64,000 nt of DNA from Halobellus litoreus (GTDB taxonomy: Archaea > Halobacteriota > Halobacteria > Halobacteriales > Haloferacaceae): assembly GCF_024464595.1 (NCBI RefSeq), contig NZ_JANHAW010000002.1, forward strand, positions 372,001 to 436,000, given 5' to 3'. The position numbers and the translations under genes are program-made. How positions within the stretch are numbered: position 1 is the first letter of the stretch; every line of letters starts with the position of its first letter. Positions 61,778 to 64,000 of this stretch are shown here, one piece after another. Below the pieces are notes generated by a model, which had not been told where the DNA came from, did no database searches, and saw nothing but the letters and a program-made list of their open reading frames with translations.

Positions 61778-62155
61778 ATGTCGAAACGCGATGAAACGTC
61801 CGACGCCGACGTGAAACTCGAGGTGTGGTGTGCGGGCGAGGAGTGGTGTCCGGTGACGACGACCTCGTCGCTCATCGGAAAGAAGTGGCACCCGGTGATC
61901 ATCCACCGGCTCTTGGAGTACGGCCCCAGCGGGTTCAACGAACTCAAGACGAACGTCGACGGCATCTCGAGTAAGGTCCTCTCGGACAGCCTCGACGACC
62001 TCGGCGAGAAACAGCTCGTCGACAGGGAGATCATCAGCGAGAAGCCGGTTCGGGTCCAGTATTCGCTCACCGATCACGGACGCTCGCTCGAACCGGTGAT
62101 CTACGCGATGCGGGACTGGGGGCTCGAACACCTGACAGAACCGTCCGAAGAGTGA
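61778..62155 (+). CDS. HxlR-family transcriptional regulator
   Basis: A 125-aa winged-helix protein. Typical HxlR features are KKWHPVIIHRLLEYGPSGFNEL and LSDSLDDLGEKQLVDREI, followed by the wing VRVQYSLTDHGRSL. Two cysteines near the start (VWCAGEEWCPV, residues 18 and 24) could sense oxidants or electrophiles, as known for HxlR/HypR/YodB. Two inverted repeats sit in its promoter. No target gene is adjacent. Confidence 0.9.
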   Translation: MSKRDETSDADVKLEVWCAGEEWCPVTTTSSLIGKKWHPVIIHRLLEYGPSGFNELKTNVDGISSKVLSDSLDDLGEKQLVDREIISEKPVRVQYSLTDHGRSLEPVIYAMRDWGLEHLTEPSEE

Positions 62156-62232
62156 GCGCGCTCCGGGGCGGTGCGGACGCGTCCGAAGGATGAGGCCGGG
62201 TCGCGTGTCGTCGGCGAACGGGGCGGTTCGGA

Positions 62233-62952
62233 TCAGGAAGCCAGTTTCACCCACCACGCACGTCCGAAGGGGTTGACGTACTCGATGTCGAGCCGCCGAT
62301 ACACCGTTCGCGGGATCCCGATGTCCGCGAGAAAGAGCGGTTCGCTCCGGCCTCTGAGACCGGTTTTCGGCAGCGCCAGCGTGACCGTGCGGGACGGATC
62401 GACCGCGACGCCCAGCTTGTCCCCGGTCGTCGCGTCGATACCGGAGGGCACGTCGAGTGAGACCACCGGAGCGCCGCGCCCGTTCACCGCCCGAATCAGC
62501 GCCGCCGCCGGGTCGCGGACTCGCCCCGTGAGTCCGTATCCGATGAGGGCGTCGACGACGACGCTGACCGATTCGGCCCCGGAGACGGCACCGGAACCCA
62601 CGCCGGCCGTGATACCCATTCGCTCGAGAATACGGTACTGGTGGGCTGCGGCCCCGGTCAACTCCTCGGGTTCGCGATCGAGGACGAGCGAGACGTCGAC
62701 GTCGTGGTTCGCGAGGTGGCGAGCACAGGCCAACCCGCCGCCACCGTTGCCGCCGTTGCCGGCGACCACGAGCGCCGAGTCACTGTCGACCTCGAAAACG
62801 TGCGCGGCGAGCGTTCGACCCGCGTTCTCCATCATCTGGCGGAGTTCGATCCCGACTTCGTCGACGGCGACGCGGTCGACGCGTCGCATGGTCTCCGCGG
62901 ACACCGCTGGGACGCCGACGTCGGCGGGCGTGTGAAACCGTTCCGTTGCCAT
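62233..62952 (-). CDS. nnrE: NAD(P)H-hydrate epimerase
   Basis: A 239-aa YjeF N-terminal-type enzyme that interconverts R and S forms of hydrated NAD(P)H for repair. The Rossmann strand is VVAGNGGNGGGGLACARHL, with NGGDG read as NGGGG, i.e. the usual Asp is Gly; the second motif VVDALIGYGLTG and the third SLDVPSGID are intact. The kinase (dehydratase) part is not fused, so it must be encoded elsewhere. A TATA-like gtttact precedes the ATG. Confidence 0.8.
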   Translation of the reverse strand: MATERFHTPADVGVPAVSAETMRRVDRVAVDEVGIELRQMMENAGRTLAAHVFEVDSDSALVVAGNGGNGGGGLACARHLANHDVDVSLVLDREPEELTGAAAHQYRILERMGITAGVGSGAVSGAESVSVVVDALIGYGLTGRVRDPAAALIRAVNGRGAPVVSLDVPSGIDATTGDKLGVAVDPSRTVTLALPKTGLRGRSEPLFLADIGIPRTVYRRLDIEYVNPFGRAWWVKLAS

Positions 62953-63194
62953 ACTGGTGGTTCGAACCGCAGCCAGTAAACCGCTGTGTGGATCGTGTCT
63001 GCCGCGAAGGAGTTCCGCGGGCGTTCGACCGGCCGGCGGGTGTTCCTCGGCGCGCTCGGCCAGTCTCGATTCGGGCGCTCGTCGACGGGGTCGCTCCTCC
63101 CGGATCCGTCGGTGTCGTCACCGGCCCTGAGGTCGGCCGATCCGATGAACGTGATACTGCGCCCGGGTGGTCGGATCGAAATACCGGAGTAGAG

Positions 63195-63200
63195 TTATAC
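63195..63200 (+). promoter_or_regulatory. TATA box of the histidine kinase gene
   Basis: The hexamer ttatac is centred about 27 nt before the GTG at 63225, supporting that start and a leaderless message. Confidence 0.5.
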
Positions 63201-63224
63201 GTACGCTCGGAGACGTCTCCCAGA

Positions 63225-64000
63225 GTGAGAGTCTCTCAGCGCGTACAGTACGGCGGCCTCGTGGTAGCGCTCTCCGGGTTCGGAATCACGCGCCTGTTCG
63301 TCGCCGAGGCGGTACGGATCGAGACCGCGGTGCCGTTCCTGCTGGCCGGTATGGTCCCGCTCGTGGCGGGACTCGCGCTGACTGTCTACGGCGTCACGCT
63401 CGCCATCGGGCCGTTCTCGGCCGAGTACGCGGACACGGTCGCCCGCTGGCACGTGCTCGGCGTCGGCGGGATGGTGGTCGTCTTCGGGGTGACGGCCGCG
63501 GATCAGTTCGTCCGCAGTGGCGGGGTCGGATTTATGTACCAGTCGCCGTTGCTCGTGGGCAACGTCCTCCTGGGTGGGGCCATCGGCGGAACGCTGACCG
63601 GCATTCGCTCGGGGCGGACGGTCCGGCAGCGACAGGAGATTCGCCGGTCGGCAAACCGGGCGCTGCTCGTAAACCGGCTGCTCAAGCACGAGGTCCTCAA
63701 CGCGATCACGATCATCGACGGCCACGCCGACCTCCTGGACGCGAGTAGCGACGGTCGGTCCGAATCGCTGGGCGCGATCCAGCGGGCGGTGATGCGGATC
63801 AAATCGACGATCCGGGACGTCGGTACGATAGCGAGAGAGGGGACCCCATCGAAGCGAATCGACTTCGAGGAGGTGGTCCGCGACGTGGTCGACGAGCTCG
63901 AAGCGGAGTTCGGCGCCGACGTCGCCCTCGCCGTTCGCGGCGGCGACGCAGCCATCGACGCCGACGACCGCCTCGCGCTCGTCGTGCGCGAACTGCTCGA
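63225..64000 (+). CDS. Membrane sensor histidine kinase (3' end outside window)
   Basis: The first 258 codons are present. Four membrane helices (about 8-28, 38-58, 72-90, 108-128) are followed by a coiled linker and a HisKA-like helix with LLKHEVLNAITIIDGHADLLD, where His is the phosphate acceptor. The ATPase domain starts at about 215 and runs off the right edge. It starts with GTG; no upstream ATG fits the TATA spacing. The partner regulator is not in the window. Confidence 0.8.
   Translation, partial: MRVSQRVQYGGLVVALSGFGITRLFVAEAVRIETAVPFLLAGMVPLVAGLALTVYGVTLAIGPFSAEYADTVARWHVLGVGGMVVVFGVTAADQFVRSGGVGFMYQSPLLVGNVLLGGAIGGTLTGIRSGRTVRQRQEIRRSANRALLVNRLLKHEVLNAITIIDGHADLLDASSDGRSESLGAIQRAVMRIKSTIRDVGTIAREGTPSKRIDFEEVVRDVVDELEAEFGADVALAVRGGDAAIDADDRLALVVRELL

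Noticed and set aside
62986-63192. 68-codon plus-strand frame before the histidine kinase gene
   Set aside because: Overlaps the nnrE promoter region, has no motif and ends just before the kinase TATA box; likely chance.
1-64000. CRISPR arrays, insertion sequences, integrases, phage genes or replication origin
   Set aside because: I looked for repeated spacer-sized units, transposase motifs and Cdc6/Orc genes and saw none; the hairpin array at 12661-12780 has no spacers.

Overview
The window is a stretch of the main chromosome of a halophilic archaeon (class Halobacteria). The evidence is high G+C, a very acidic proteome, TFB, HalX response regulators, bacterio-opsin-activator-type HTH proteins, UPF0058, METTL5-like and DUF5794/DUF5795-type genes, leaderless promoters with a TATA box about 27 nt before the start codon, and a tRNA-Trp whose 106-nt intron carries box C/D-like elements. 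The genus cannot be decided from the sequence alone. I see no transposase, integrase, phage gene, CRISPR array or replication origin, so this is mostly core genome with small accessory patches.

Layout. 1-15.6 kb: housekeeping and stress genes (molybdopterin oxidoreductase fragment, RHH regulator, UPF0058, rhomboid protease, METTL5-like methyltransferase, Gdx/SugE exporter, secreted nuclease, TFB, Agl23-like glycosyltransferase, UspA, 2Fe-2S ferredoxin, HemAT globin transducer, ferritin-like protein, sugar-acid dehydratase, metallo-beta-lactamase-fold hydrolase, cold-shock protein). A run of five hairpins sits between the ferritin-like and dehydratase genes. 15.6-27.8 kb: FeS photolyase, HalX regulator, creatininase-family amidohydrolase, a membrane-anchored beta-repeat protein, aldo/keto reductase, two MFS transporters, a DyP-like Tat lipoprotein, DsbA-like and thioredoxin-like proteins. 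27.9-35.4 kb: a tightly packed minus-strand operon of two von Willebrand A proteins, a coiled-coil protein, a membrane protein, a MoxR ATPase and a DUF58 protein. 35.6-41.4 kb: an Lrp/aminotransferase pair, then a candidate signalling/protease module (degenerate RecA-like protein, CHAT caspase-like protease, 47-aa membrane peptide, HalX regulator). 41.5-50.5 kb: IMP dehydrogenase, DUF5794/DUF5795, intron-bearing tRNA-Trp, a zinc-finger micro-ORF without a start codon, an SDR protein lacking catalytic residues, small membrane proteins and a LolA-like lipoprotein. 50.7-58.2 kb: a REC-PAS-GAF-HTH regulator, an ArsR-type regulator, a LolA-like protein and a MacB/LolD-type ABC transporter. 58.2-64 kb: two secreted DUF1102/TasA-like proteins facing a membrane-anchored HTH protein and another exported protein, then an HxlR regulator with paired dyads in its promoter, NAD(P)H-hydrate epimerase and a truncated membrane histidine kinase.

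How the genes work together. The clearest functional units are the MoxR/vWA operon (an AAA chaperone with its metal-ion-dependent adhesion-site partners), the Lol/MacB-like ABC pair beside a LolA-like protein, the DUF1102 surface-protein locus with its own membrane regulator, and the CHAT module. The CHAT module is the best candidate for a poorly described system: the protease keeps the His/Cys pair (H531, C562), and it sits between a RecA-fold protein with a decayed P-loop and a tiny exported peptide that has its own strong leaderless promoter.
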